This document shows positions 43,163 through 55,039 of a stretch of DNA of 64,000 bases, in pieces; the stretch's first letter is position 1, and each line of letters begins with the position of its first letter. This DNA is from Absidia repens. Its lineage: Eukaryota > Mucoromycota > Mucoromycetes > Mucorales > Cunninghamellaceae. The notes below the pieces were generated by a model. That model was not told the origin of the DNA, searched no databases, and worked only from the letters and a program-made list of their open reading frames with translations. The stretch is taken from assembly GCA_002105175.1 (NCBI GenBank), contig MCGE01000021.1, forward strand, positions 372,001 through 436,000, given 5' to 3'. The position numbers and the translations under genes are program-made.

Positions 43163-43534
43163 ATTTTCCCAGATGAGCTTTAAAGACTACGGTTGCCAGG
43201 AGGTTCAAAAGAATATTAGCAGGAGTATCGCAAAGCAACAGCAGATACGCTCCATCAAAAGTAAGAAAGAGTGGACGTGGCGAAAAAAGGATAATGATAA
43301 CAGTGACAGTGGTGTTGTTTTTTCACACATTTATACCGTGTATTCTTATAAGAGAAAAATTATGCAATAGCCAATTGAATATCCGACTCATTTGGCGCAG
43401 ATGTGTATTTTCTGTAACAAGGCTGAGCCCCATTCTCTTTTTTTGTGCCACCTCCACCACAGATTTCCTCAACCATCATTTTTTTTTTTCGCTTTCACTT
43501 TCACTTTTCTTTCTTTTCTTTTTTTTGGTCTTAC

Positions 43535-44638
43535 ATGGACCGTCTTCCTTCTGAAATCCTTTCGCACATTGCTCAACATATCTATTGGCGCACGCAATTC
43601 GAAAGTGCGCTCGTCAGCCAACGTTTCTATGCAGCGGTGACGCCTGTGATGTGGCGTCATCGATTTCTCGGCCAGGACCAACCTGTAATTTCTTTTTGCG
43701 ACGCTCTAGCTCGCTCTCCACATCATGTGGGTCGGCATGTACGTGTGTTTGATAACAACTGTGAATGGACCGAGATGACCCTGACGGCGGTGATCCAGCA
43801 CTTGCCACAGCTGGAGAAACTGCGCATTGTCAATGGCCAAGGGGTAAGCGATCAAAGTTTCAAACACATCGCTCGTTCGTGTCCGCATCTGACCACCCTT
43901 TTTTTACTCGACAGTCCCATCACCGACGTCGCCATGATGGCCCTGGGCCAGCATTGCAAACAACTCAAACATATCTCCTTGGGAAGATGTCCCCACCTAC
44001 GTACCGATTTCTTTTTAGCCTTGGCCGACTGTCCCTTGAAAGAAATTGAACTGAGTGAATGCAATTTAATGACGACCATCAGCTCCAATCATAACAACAA
44101 CAACAACAACCGAGGGATGGAAGCGTTAGTGGCGCAGCACCGATTAAAGAAACTTCGCTTCCTGGACACAAAAACCCCGCCGTTGCCGATCGTGGACAAC
44201 CAAATAGCCACGGTCTGGCCGGCCATGCACCATTTATGTCTGACATCGTACCAAGCACTCGCCAATGAAACCCAGACCATCCTGTTTCTGCAGTCGCATC
44301 CCCATCTTTCCATGTTACGTTTAGAAGGCGGCCATTTGTCTGATATGACCTTGGACACGATCATTCAGTATTTACCGCAGATCGCACATGTTGGGCTCCA
44401 TGGCCAAACACGCGTGACGGCCCAAGGGATTCGACGGTTGATTCTCGCATGCTCGCAGTTGACCCTGGTGAGTCTCAAGGGGAGTGGCATGGTCGGCACC
44501 GATTTCCCGGAAATGACCACGTTGAGCAGGTACCAAGGCGATGGGTTTGACCGCACCGAGATCGAGAATCTATTTGGTGATGAAATCGATATTATTCGAA
44601 CAATGTGGAAGAAAAAAAAAACAGGCAGTGATACGTAG
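43535..44638 (+). CDS. F-box/LRR protein 1
   Basis: Intronless, 367 aa. The start at 43535 (MDRLPSEILSHIAQHI) gives a typical F-box N-terminus; upstream in-frame codons are a poly-Phe/Ser leader. F-box residues continue to about 40 (SQRFYAAVTPVMW). From residue 80 on, leucine-rich repeats of the AMN1/CC type appear, with the cysteines in SCPHLTTLFLLDSPITD, HCKQLKHISLGRCPHL and DCPLKEIELSECNL. A short Asn repeat (HNNNNNNR) interrupts around 190. Such proteins recruit substrates to SCF ubiquitin ligases (family knowledge); the target is unknown. The paralogue follows at 45708. Confidence 0.82.
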   Translation: MDRLPSEILSHIAQHIYWRTQFESALVSQRFYAAVTPVMWRHRFLGQDQPVISFCDALARSPHHVGRHVRVFDNNCEWTEMTLTAVIQHLPQLEKLRIVNGQGVSDQSFKHIARSCPHLTTLFLLDSPITDVAMMALGQHCKQLKHISLGRCPHLRTDFFLALADCPLKEIELSECNLMTTISSNHNNNNNNRGMEALVAQHRLKKLRFLDTKTPPLPIVDNQIATVWPAMHHLCLTSYQALANETQTILFLQSHPHLSMLRLEGGHLSDMTLDTIIQYLPQIAHVGLHGQTRVTAQGIRRLILACSQLTLVSLKGSGMVGTDFPEMTTLSRYQGDGFDRTEIENLFGDEIDIIRTMWKKKKTGSDT

Positions 44639-45707
44639 CTGAATCATTATCAATAAGACGGGGAGACGAAAAATGTTGGCATGAGCGATCGCATAAACAT
44701 GTGAATGTATCATGTATTGGCTGATATACCTTTGACTCGATTTTTTTTTTTTTTTTTTTTTTGTGACTGTAGCATTATACCTTTTTTTGTTTTACGTTTT
44801 CATATATTCTCTTTTAATAAAAACATTCTTTTTAATTTGTCTGTGAATCGAGATTGAGCGGAAAATGGCATTTGAACTCAGCGATGGGTGGGGTTTTGTC
44901 TGGAATGGTTCCTGGTTTTCGAAATAGTGTGAAAAAAAAAGAGAGCAGGACTGGTTAATGTGAAATATATGCTATACAGCTTATTCAAAGTGCAACTTTA
45001 TAGTGAAAATAAAAGAAGCACCTAGTGTGCAAATCGTGAACTAAAATTTACTGGTGAAAAAAAAAGGACAACAAACTTTATTGCGAAGCCCAACATTAAA
45101 AGCAAGAATGGAATGGGTGGCACATTTGTAAGAAAAAGAAAGAATGTACTGTAGACGACAAACTAAAACATATAAAAGAGGCTAATGGTAAAAAAAGACT
45201 AGGTCTATTTTATTCAGATATGTAGATATACAACTATGACAATTGACACTAAGCTAAGCTAATGACTGTGTTATGACACTATACTAAGAGAAAAGAAAGG
45301 CTAATCTAATGACGGTCCCAAATCACGAATCCAAAATGAAAGGGTTTTCCCATGCATGTTTGTATTGCATTTTCAAAATGCCCCTGATTCACATTCTAAC
45401 CTCTAATCCCAGTTGACCAATACCTCATTCAAAGTTTCCGGTAAAGATGTACTGAAAAAAAGAAAAAAAAAAAGGGGGTTGGGGAGGGTGAGAGGATAAA
45501 AATACAAAATCATGCGACGCGGCGTTTGAATATCGGGGAGCCCCATCTGATCTTTTATGTTAGGGCCCTGGAGGCTCAGCCTTTTTTAATTTCCTGTGTA
45601 ACAACAAACTCTACTATTTTTTTCCTCTTCCCCTCCTCCCCCTTACTTTTTTCTTTCTTTCTTTCTTTCTTCTTTCCTCATTCAACATCACACATCCGCA
45701 TACGACC
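44639..45707. other. Intergenic region between the F-box/LRR genes
   Basis: Contains a T run (44741-44762), an AATAAAAACATTC polyadenylation-like site (44816) and a long reverse R1 copy (45045-45530). A pyrimidine tract leads into the next gene. Confidence 0.6.
45045..45530 (-). repeat. R1 dispersed repeat, reverse
   Basis: Well preserved: GGCTAATGGTAAAAAAAGAC, TGACACTAAGCTAAGCTAAT, AATGAAAGGGTTTTCCCATG (45337), TTGACCAATACCTCATTCAA, a purine tract and AAATCATGCGACGCGGCGTT. Confidence 0.8.
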
Positions 45708-46852
45708 ATGGATCGCCTTCCTTCTGAACTCATCCCGGCCATTACGAAACATCTCGATTATCGGTATCACTACCAAGTGGCGCTTGTGAACAATCATTCT
45801 ACGCGGCGGTGAATCCACAGATCTGGTGTTACCTGTACCTCAACTATGATGCGCCCTTTGGACCGTTTTGTGACCGTATTGCGTTCTCACCCAATGCGGT
45901 GGGCAGCCATGTGCGTGTGCTGGATACGAGCTTTGAGTGGACCGATGTGACGATGCTGGCCTTGATCAAACACCTGCCGCATTTGGACACGCTGAAAATC
46001 ATGAATGGACAAGGCATTACCGATGACAGCTTTCAATGGCTGGGCCCGTCTTGTCCTCAATTGACCACCCTCCATTTAAGGGACAGTCCCATCACCCAAA
46101 CCACCATGGTCTCGCTCGGCCAACACTGCAAACACCTCAAGTACCTGACCCTGGGCGAATGTCCTCATCTGGGCAGCGACCTGTTTTCCGCCCTGGTCGA
46201 TTGTCCTTTGGAAGAAATTGATATTCAAGAATGTCACCTGGGTGGAGCCGATACGGACGCATGGCGGGAGCAACCAGCGACAGAACAGCAGCAACAGGAA
46301 CAAGAACGCATCGACGCTGCTCACAAGCAGGGCATGGTCGACCTGCTCAAGCTCCGTACATTGAAAAAACTTCGCTTTTCACAAACGCACTCGTTCCCCT
46401 TCCATCTTTCGCCCGAATACGATCCTACTACCGTCTGGCCACACTTGACGTCCCTTAATCTGGATACCGCCCAATCCTTGGACGAACCCCATGCCATTGC
46501 ATTTCTGAAAACCCATCCTGCTCTGACGGATGTCTCTTTGGATGGCAGCCACCTTTCCGATGCGTTTTTGGATGCGATCATCACGTATGCCCGCCACACC
46601 ATCGACGCCCTGGGTCTCCATGACCAACCTCGCATCACCGCACCGGCCATTCGACGTTTGATTCTGGCATGTCCCCAGTTGGGCGTGGTGACGATGTATG
46701 ACTGTGGCATTGTAGGACGTGATTTCCCGGAAACAGAACCATTTAGTCTTTACGAGGGCGAGGAATTTGACCGCGAACCAATCACAAGTTTATGGGGCGA
46801 TACAATGGACACCATTCGAAAAAAAGCACAAGGCAATCCTTCTCATCAATAG
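45708..46852 (+). pseudogene. F-box/LRR protein 2, frameshifted in the F-box
   Basis: ATG at 45708 starts MDRLPSELIPAITKHL, clearly paralogous to the F-box of gene 1, but the frame reaches TGA at 45810. One base appears to be missing near 45795, where gene 1 has SQRFYAAVTPVMW; the other frame then gives FYAAVNPQIW and stays open to 46852 (347 codons from 45809). The LRR part is intact and well conserved, with DSPITQTTMVSLGQHCKHLK and the matching C-terminus (DFPETEPFSLYEGEEFDRE). Either a recent pseudogene, a sequencing error, or an F-box-less LRR protein made from an internal start. Confidence 0.7.
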
Positions 46853-48728
46853 CAACAGCAGCAGCAGCAGTAGCAGCAGCAGCAACAGCCGGTCGATGGA
46901 TACAACATTGGATAGGGATGGGATTGGTAGTTTCGTTTTAGTTTATTTATACCTTGGACTTGATCCTTTTATTTTTTTTATGGTATCCATGTATACCTTT
47001 TGTATTTTTTTTTTTTTTATTATGTATTATTTTCATTCAATAAATAAATCTTTTACCCCACGTTGGGCATATTGAATTGGGAGGCATGCAGGGACAAGTG
47101 ACGGGGTTTTAAAATGACATAGAACAACGAGTGCTAAAAATAAATAAAATTCAGGAACCAAAAAAAAAAGTCAAAAGCAAAAAAATGATGTGGAAAAAAA
47201 AAACCGTCAGGAACAGAACGTTTATGTTGCTTGCCGTAAAAATATCAATTGAAGTCTGTGTCACGTCCCACTTGTTTTTTAGAAAGTACCGAACAAACAC
47301 AGACTATTTTTTTAAAGTTGTGACGTGTGGTAGAATACATAGACAGGAGAGACATTCGTCTTCGTTTCGGGTCCTCTCTCCCGTTCCCATTCAACCTCAT
47401 CATCATTATGACTGATCAAGATAACCAAAGAGATTTTCGTTGTTGTTGTATGATGTACATAGATAACCCTCCCAGTTTTTTCATTAGCCGAGACTGATAT
47501 TTTTTTTAAAACCTACATGCGAAGAAGGAGCAGCAACAGCGTTTGTCATCGTCGACCCACCATATAAATACATGGATCATCTTGTGCACGGTGACAACGT
47601 TTGTTGACACATACACACACACATCCCTTGTGGAGATGGAACGACGCATGACTCCTCGAGTTTGATGGGCGTTGTCTTATGTACCATGGTACGTTGGAAC
47701 ATACGCTGTTGACGTATTTGGGGCCTGGACAGTGGCAGGGCAAGCTTCTATTTTATTTATTTTGCATGATCTCTATCTATGAAAAATCGAGAATCCATTT
47801 TACGTCATTTTAAGCACTAATCAAAAAAAATAGAAACTCAAACTGCAAGCAAACCAAGATCGGAAGTATAGGTCAAATTTGCAATATCTGGTTGAAAGGA
47901 TGAACACATCGTCCTGAGTAAAAGATCAAAACAAGGGTAGCAGCAACTCCGTCCAGTAATTTTAATTTAAACCAATGACTCTGCCATTCAACTCATTCCA
48001 AATCATTACCATCACTATGATGACATTTGATTGGCAATACAAGCTCCATATTCAACCCAAGGAGTATTACATCTGTATCGATCCCACACATGACATCTTT
48101 TTTTTTTTTTTTTTTTTGGTAGTTCAGGAAGCCAATGAAGCAGTTGCCGGACTAGGAGATTCGCCTTTGACATTAATCCTTAGTTAATCTACATCCCGGC
48201 CTATTGTGAACCCTCCAGTGCCCAGAAACCGAACCTAATGTGTATGAACCACCTGTCTTGCAGATCCTTTTTAATGGGGAATCTTGTAGCAAAAAAAAAA
48301 AAAAAGGATGGGTCGTCACACGTTATATCCACTCTTTTCCAGGCAACAAGGACGACACAGCTGACATTGGTCTGATTCGAATCATATTAGCTTTGATATT
48401 TACTGAAATAAAAAAAATAATAATAATACCAATATCAGGTATCTGAATATATTTTCTAGTAGCGACTCAATTCGATGTGAATCAATTGCAACAAGAGACC
48501 CCATAAAATTTTGCAAATTTATTAAACTAGGATGGTATAGGGGAAGGGATGTTGAGATTGACAGTACGGGCTTGATGCACACTGGCCAACCAACAAACAA
48601 AAAAGAAAAAAACACCTGAGAAACTCAGTAACCAATCAAATGCCAACCAATGTCCGGTTGCTTTTCTTCCGGATTTTTTTTTTTCTTTGCTTCCCCTTTT
48701 CCCTCCATAACCAATCTTTTCGCTTTTC
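46853..48728. other. Intergenic region with a possible decayed gene
   Basis: Begins with CAG/CAA triplets (46853-46890). Short frames between 47974 and 48420 (for example YKLHIQPKEYYICIDPTHDI, EPPVLQILFNGESC and GNKDDTADIGLIRIILALIF) could be pieces of a degraded gene with frameshifts, but no splice model joins them cleanly. The rest shows nothing recognisable. Confidence 0.35.
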
Positions 48729-50359
48729 ATGGAGACTCATCAAAACGATCCGGCATTTATCTCTGCTTGGCATGACGGCACACTTAATTCCGACCAACTC
48801 TCTGAACTCACATCTGATCAATCCGAACGGTAAAGGTTTATTTTTTTGTGACCTTGAAGGTCTCCAAAATAATAACAAGGCACTCACTCGTTTCCCTTTT
48901 TTTTTTTTTCTATGTAGGTATCAACTTCATCTCGATTATCTCAAAGAACACAAAGGTAGGAAACAGTAGCCAAAGGAAGTTTTATCACACACACACTCAC
49001 ACACACACATCCATAAAAAACTCATGTTTGTTTTTTGTTTTCAACTTGGTGTTTATGTTAGGCCACGAATCACAACATGAATTGATGGCCATCATCTTAC
49101 TGTTTGCCCTGTTTTCATCGCAGTTCCTCATTCTCTATTGGAAAAAGAAACACTATGCATCGTATCAAATTGTCAGTTTATCGGGTCTTTACATTTTCCC
49201 TGTCTTGTTTTCTTTATACAATGGATGGGCCCGCTTTATTATCATATGGTGTCTCTTTTCCATCGTCAATGGGTTTGGTAAGAGAACTAGTTTAAACTCC
49301 CACCCCCACCCCACCCCTTTTTCATCCATTTTTTAATTTATTTCATTTTTTAGTGATCCACAAAGCGTCTCGTAAACCATTGGAATCCATGACCCCAAGG
49401 ATGGTTTATAAATGGTATAGTGTGTTGTATACCGCCTCGTTTGCTGTAGGCTTGGTGGGCTATTGTATGATGATTTTGGTCTTTTTTGGCTTTGCTGCGA
49501 TTTTCAATGCCGGGCCTGGGTTGATGGAAGCGGGGGTTCTTTTCCTTAGTTACGGACTCTACTTTGGGTAAGTATATAAAAAAACGAGGCTCTCTGCTCA
49601 TCCATCTCACTCACCTCCCACTATTTTTGTTGAAACATAGTGTCCTTGGTCGTGATTTTGTTGAAATATGCTCGGATCGAATGGCATCCACCATTGGTTA
49701 TTATTCAAAAGAAGGCTTACCACAGAAACATCTTCAGGGCGAAATTTGTGCGGTGTGTGGCCAGGCAACATCACAACATCATAATGTCGCCAATTTAGCC
49801 GATCATCCAACAGGCAAACCCATGTTTGCTGACGATCAAATTCATCAATTGGCTTGTAAGCATGTGTTCCATGAAAAATGTATTCGTGGATGGTGTATGG
49901 TTGGAAAAAAGGATATTTGTCCTTATTGGTAAGTTCAAAAAGGAACATGGGAAAAAAAATAAAATTGGATTGTGTTTTGTTTGTTGTTGTTCTTCTTCTC
50001 ACACCTTTTTTTGAATAATAGTAAGGAAAAAGTGGATTTGAAACAATTCAAAAAGAACCCGTAAGTGGATAAATAATAGATGAAAAAAGAAACAAAAGAA
50101 TGGGGGTGAGGGAAAGACTGACTCTTCTTTTTTTGTTTGTTTGTGTGTAGATGGGATACGCAACAACAATTATATCTGAATTTACTGGATGGTGTTCGTT
50201 ATCTTGTCGTTTGGCAGCCGGTAAAGTTGAAGGAATTTTATTATTACGAAACAACACAAAACCTTATATCCCTTTTTTTTTATTTTTATTTTTTTATGTG
50301 AATGATAGATCATCTTTGGTGCTGTGCAATTGGCCTACTATCTCTTTGGGTTGGATTAG
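48729..50359 (+). CDS. RNF121/RNF175-type RING membrane ubiquitin ligase
   Basis: Eight exons: 48729-48829, 48918-48955, 49062-49277, 49354-49567, 49641-49928, 50022-50060, 50151-50220 and 50309-50359; 338 aa. After a short polar N-terminus, several membrane helices begin at GHESQHELMAIILLFALFSS. The segment VLGRDFVEICSDRMASTIGY, the RING cysteines/histidines in CAVCG...CKHVFHEKCIRGWC...CPYCKEK, and the closing RYLVVWQPIIFGAVQLAYYL match animal RNF121 along most of the length (family knowledge). The animal protein is an ER/Golgi E3 ligase involved in membrane-protein quality control; the same role is inferred here. The final hydrophobic helix follows the RING. This is a conserved housekeeping gene inside an otherwise accessory region. 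Confidence 0.9.
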
Positions 50360-51517
50360 TTTTTGTATAGTAGAATTAGAAAATTTAGATATTATATTAC
50401 ATTACCGGGTTTATTTTTTTAGTCGTCGCTCTATCTCTCTCTTTTAATAAAATAATAGTATATATCATCAATAGGAAATGGGTCTTGGGTTGTTAATGGT
50501 GGGGTAACGCCGGATCATGCAGTTTTACAAGAGATCAAACCTTCGAATTCACACCCCGCAATGGTATATATTTTTTGTGAGGTCTCTCTTATTGTCTGTC
50601 TCTCTCTTTTCTATTTTTTTTTTATTTTTTATTTTTATTTTTATATTTCCAACATCATCATTGTGATTTTTCAGGATATAATGAACTTAGAATAGTGTCA
50701 GGACTAGTTTAGAAGGGGTTTCAGAACAGAGATGACAACATGCATGGGGAAACCCATCCATTTTGATTCCATGATCTACCAGCACCACCATTCGTTGGCT
50801 TTTTGGCGCCATCATTAGCTTACTTAGTTTAGTATTTGTTCGTCCATAATTTGTATGTGCATCTGAATAAAATTTGTCTCTTCTAAATTCTTCATTGAAA
50901 AATATCCCATTAGCCCCCTTAAGGTATTGTACAAGAAATCCATTTTCTTTTGTGTGTGGGTGCGTGTGTGAATGGGATAAGATGGGAACTTCCTATGTAA
51001 CATGTTTGCTAAAAAAGAAACTACGAGAATCATTATCATACGTATGTAACAATATCACTTTGATGCTTTGTTCGTTCGATTGTTACTTGCGATATGCTTC
51101 ATTAGATCTCAACAGATATTTTAAATATATGCAAGCTTTCTGATGGTCAGTGGAGGATCAACCCCCCTACCGTTTTTGGAAGTTTCCCCTAACAATGCTC
51201 ACCAGTCAAAAATTGTGCAAACACCCGACCAACTTTTATTCCGTGATGCTGGTATTTTATTTTCTATTTTTTTTTTATTTGGCGAGACATAGAAACAATA
51301 CAAAACTTGAATAAACGTTCTTAAAAAACTAAAAGTGATTGCTAAAGATTTCTTTTATTGATACGACGGACGTTGCCTTTTTTTTTTTATTGGGGGGAGT
51401 TGACAATGTTAAATGAATTCTAAGCAGAGTAGACTACATATACTGGTAGTGAGTGATACTGTCCTTTCTAGATAAAAAAAAAAAAAAAAATGCATACCAA
51501 CCTATGGTATTTAAGTT
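50360..51517. other. Intergenic region between convergent genes
   Basis: 3' ends of RNF121-like (plus) and HET gene 1 (minus). Holds an AATAAAATAATAG site (50447), a forward R1 copy and T/A runs. No gene was recognised. Confidence 0.55.
50680..50910 (+). repeat. R1 dispersed repeat, forward
   Basis: GGACTAGTTTAGAAGGGGTT, CATGGGGAAACCCATCCATT, ATTAGCTTACTTAGTTTAGT and GCATCTGAATAAAATTTGTC. Confidence 0.7.
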
Positions 51518-53844
51518 TTAATAAATCCGGAATCCTTCTGAAAGCGGATCCAGATCATACGTTCGACTAGGATCGATTTTTGCGTTGTTATAATCGGAGC
51601 AGAAACGATAACAGATCCAAGTGTTTTTTGCCCACGACCCCACAAGCTGAAGATTGGATTTTATTTTGCCTCGTTTGTTAAGATCGTCATCGACCACGAT
51701 GTCTTGGTCGTCAAAAATAACATCATCGTTGTATAGGTAAATAGAATCACTCACCAGAAAAAGAGGAATCAACACTGCATCCAACGTATCCTTGGTCGGA
51801 TCAAGCCCCACGTCTTTCCAAATCTTGCTGCGCATGCCATCATCATCACCACCACCAGCGATGTCTTTATAAAAAAAAGGCCGTGGCCGCTCAAAGCATG
51901 ATGTTTGTTGTGGATGGCACGGAACATAGTATTTTTTTGGACGAACCCAGAGCACATCCAAAGTAGAAGCGCTGCGATCATCACGTGTTAAACGCACGCA
52001 GTCCTGATCTTCAAGGTTAAAATTAAGATCGCGGTGTTGATGAATGAGCTTGAGGAGGCCTGGTTTGATGGTTTTCAAGTGAGTGGCAAACGTAGGCAAA
52101 AGGGGAACAGAGGCAGCAGCAGTAGCAGCAGCAGCAGTAGTAGTAGCAATGGGATGTTGTGCACAAAATAATAAATTCAATTGATCCTTGGTATCCATCC
52201 ATTTTAGCAATTGGAGTCGCACGGAAAGCATGTCCGAAATGTGCAAGTCGGAAATACTGTGTTTGTCCTTGATGTGATGTTTGTATTTTGGTGACAAGGG
52301 AAGAATGGAGTAAAATCTATCTTCGGTTCTACTTGCTTTGGATTGCAGCATCATTTCAAGCACGGTGCGTGTGCTCAGTCGGCGGCGCATACTGTCTCTG
52401 AATTGCTTTTTCAGGAGCTCCATCTTGTTTCTATACGGACGCTGGTGGTCAAGGTAGCCAAGATACGGATCCGTCTCTGCACTGTAAAAGTTTTGATAAA
52501 TACTTTGAGGCCGTTGATGTTTTGGATGATCAAACTCGTAGCAAAAAAATGGATATCGATGTAATACAGGATAGCTGAGTTGGTTGAACCAGAATTTGAT
52601 CCGGCCGCTATGTTTTCTAGCAAGATTGTATTCACTGACCACCCAGGCACGATTGGACCAGTCTTCCATGATGGATTGCAAGAAATACATTGATTGCGAT
52701 ATCTCGTTTTTGCGCTGCTCGATCTGTCGTTGCCATTCTAACCGTTGAAATTCCACCATGAGGCGGCATGAGAGCTGAAGGTCGTTATGTTCTGCTGCTT
52801 TCTTCTCGACGGGCGGCGGCGGCCGATTCACATGATGTGAACGCATCAAGGTCATCATTTGTTGAATAAAACAAGGGTTGGGATCCTCCTCGTTTGAATC
52901 GTCACTTGGGCTGCTGATGCTGCTACTACTACTGGTATTTTGTTCCTGTCCCAGAATTTCCCAACGGTACGGAAACAATTTCGGTATCCCCAATTTATCC
53001 ATCCATGCATGGTCTATTTTCGCCCGGGCTCGTTCCGCCTCGGGTGAACCATCCAATAAACAATACAAATAGCGGCGATATTTTGTAATCAGCTGCATCA
53101 CGTCCCGATTCGCTGTGGTGGAAGCTGAAAGATGAGAAGCATGTAAATCAGGCACAGCCAAAATGACTCTAGCGCCCAAGTAAATATCAGTCATGCGGTA
53201 AATGGTGGCTCTTCGTTTATCGACATGTTCTTGATCCACACAAAAGGCATCCACCCATACATAGTCGATATGTTGCAAATCAGGTTCATGTTGCATGGCT
53301 TGACACAGCGTGAAAAAATCATCGAGCTTAAACGAGACAATGCGTGCATGGTAATCGTCTGTGGCTGCCACCATCTGTTCATCCAATTCACCCCATCGAT
53401 ACGACAGCGCCACATATGCGGGGCCATCATCCAAAGATTTTTTTTCGCAATAAATGTACCGTTCCTCCGCAGCTTTTTTGATATTGACAAGAACAATATC
53501 AACGTGTTCTGGTGATGGTGGTTTACGCATTATCGTGGCTAGGCCAGTGCGGTCAGTGTTCTTTGTCACTGTATTTTCTGTTATTGAGTCGTCCAGTTCT
53601 TCATCATCTTCATCGGGTATATTAAGCACGAGATATGTCTTGAATTCCGGCGTAGGAGGCGAACCCGTCTGTGCGCGTATTGGCCGACAGGTTCCCATTT
53701 CATCTGTAGATGAAAAAATAATAATCATCAGTCATCCTGATCTCTCTTCCCTCAACATCATTGCTTTTGACTCTTACTTTGTTTGCTTTCTTCATCGTCT
53801 GAATCAAATGTTTTATCACGTTCTATGTCAGCTTCAGTGTTCAT
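51518..53844 (-). CDS. HET-domain protein 1
   Basis: Two exons on the minus strand (53844-53778 and 53703-51518), 750 aa. The first exon adds an acidic N-terminus (MNTEADIERDKTFDSDDEES); the intron is GTAAGA...CTACAG. Residues about 115-210 form a HET domain: YVALSYRWGELDEQM, then DYVWVDAFCVDQEHVDKR and IYRMTDIYLGARVILAV. The remainder, about 540 aa, is shared with HET protein 2, including SIMEDWSNRAWVVSEYNLAR, the TRTVLEMMLQSKASRTEDRF segment and the C-terminal end EGFRIY. HET domains trigger incompatibility-type cell death in filamentous ascomycetes (family knowledge); in this lineage the role is unproven. No NACHT, TM or amyloid motif is evident. Confidence 0.85.
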
Positions 53845-53919
53845 TGTTGGGGGAATATCAGAAAAAAAGTAAAAAGGAAAAAATATGTCTTCACTCATGT
53901 GGGATGATGTGCGGGGAGC

Positions 53920-53950
53920 ACGGTTTTTTCGTTTTCCATGTTGTGTGACC
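53920..53950 (-). promoter_or_regulatory. Conserved upstream element of HET gene 1
   Basis: On the minus strand GGTCACACAACATGGAAAACG, cut here to its core GGTCACACAACATGGAAAAC; the counterpart before HET gene 2 (60137-60165) reads GGTCACACATAGCACGGAAA. Position: about 80-100 bp upstream of each start. Confidence 0.5.
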
Positions 53951-54539
53951 AAATAGTGATCAATATTTATTTTTTATTTTTTTTTGGGTCAAGGATCTCA
54001 TCTTTTTTTTAAAAAAAAAATTAGTTCCCCCTGCCACATATTCTTATCTACCCGTTCTGAAGAATCAATGGTAATATCTTTTGCATTCAGTAAATTCCGT
54101 CATGTAGCGATCGATATAAGATAAGAACTTGGCAAGAAAGGTTACAAGCACCTATTATAAAATAGATACGGGGCAGTAATGTACTGTGTGCGTTACACTG
54201 TATCAGGTTAATGCATGTTTGTTTTGGCCGTCAAAAAAGAAGAAAAAAAAAGAAAAGAGGTTTGTAAAGGTAGTCAGCTCTGAGAACCGCTTTTTTTCGC
54301 AGTAAAAGTCATCCTGAAAACAGAGAGTAGTCGAATTTCATCATAAAAGGGTCAAGTTATCATTTTCATCCAAGATAGCTTATCTCTACTAGCACTAATA
54401 ATACATAGAATTAGCTTTTTTCTAAGGTGTCAGATAAAAACGGCCGACGTGGTGCGAGATGATAGACGCGGTAAAAATTGCACTGACTATATTTTTTTGA
54501 CACCCCATTCAACAATATAACTAATCATGAGAAAGAGAG

Positions 54540-54925
54540 ACAAAGAATAAAAAGACAAGATATATTTTATTGAGATCTCAATATCAAACTATGAACTAAT
54601 AATATAAAGATAAGCTAAGAAATTGGTTCCCAATGGCACACTATTGTCATGATGGAGCACTAATCTAATGGTGGTCCCAAAATCCTGAATCAAAATTGAA
54701 AGAGTTTCCCCATGTATGTTTACATTGCATTTTTCAAAATGCCCCTGATTCACATTCTAACTACTAATCCAAGTTTGCCAGTATCTCATTGAAGGTTACC
54801 AATGTACATGAAGTCCTGATAAAATAAAAAATAAGGAAGAAAAGAAAAAAAAAGGTTGGAGGGAAAAATTAAAAAAAAAATAGAAAATCATGTGAAGCGG
54901 AGTATGAATCCGCTCACCATGATCT
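54540..54925 (-). repeat. R1 dispersed repeat, reverse
   Basis: AAAGACAAGATATATTTTAT, GGTTCCCAATGGCACACTAT, TGAAAGAGTTTCCCCATGTA, TTCAAAATGCCCCTGATTCA, a purine tract and AAATCATGTGAAGCGGAGTA. Confidence 0.8.
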
Positions 54926-54933
54926 GTTTTCTC

Positions 54934-54966
<33 letters not shown>

Positions 54967-55039
54967 AATGCGATAAGTGGCAGAGGCGTCTAATAATCTC
55001 AGAGTCCATCTAATTAATCAAGTATATACATATATTTTC

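Noticed and set aside
43169..43370. Short plus ORF just before F-box/LRR gene 1
   Set aside because: No similarity to the region before LRR gene 2 and no domain; likely leader or chance.
47131..47415. 94-codon Lys/Arg-rich ORF
   Set aside because: Begins in an A-rich stretch, has no recognisable motif and no paralogue in the window.
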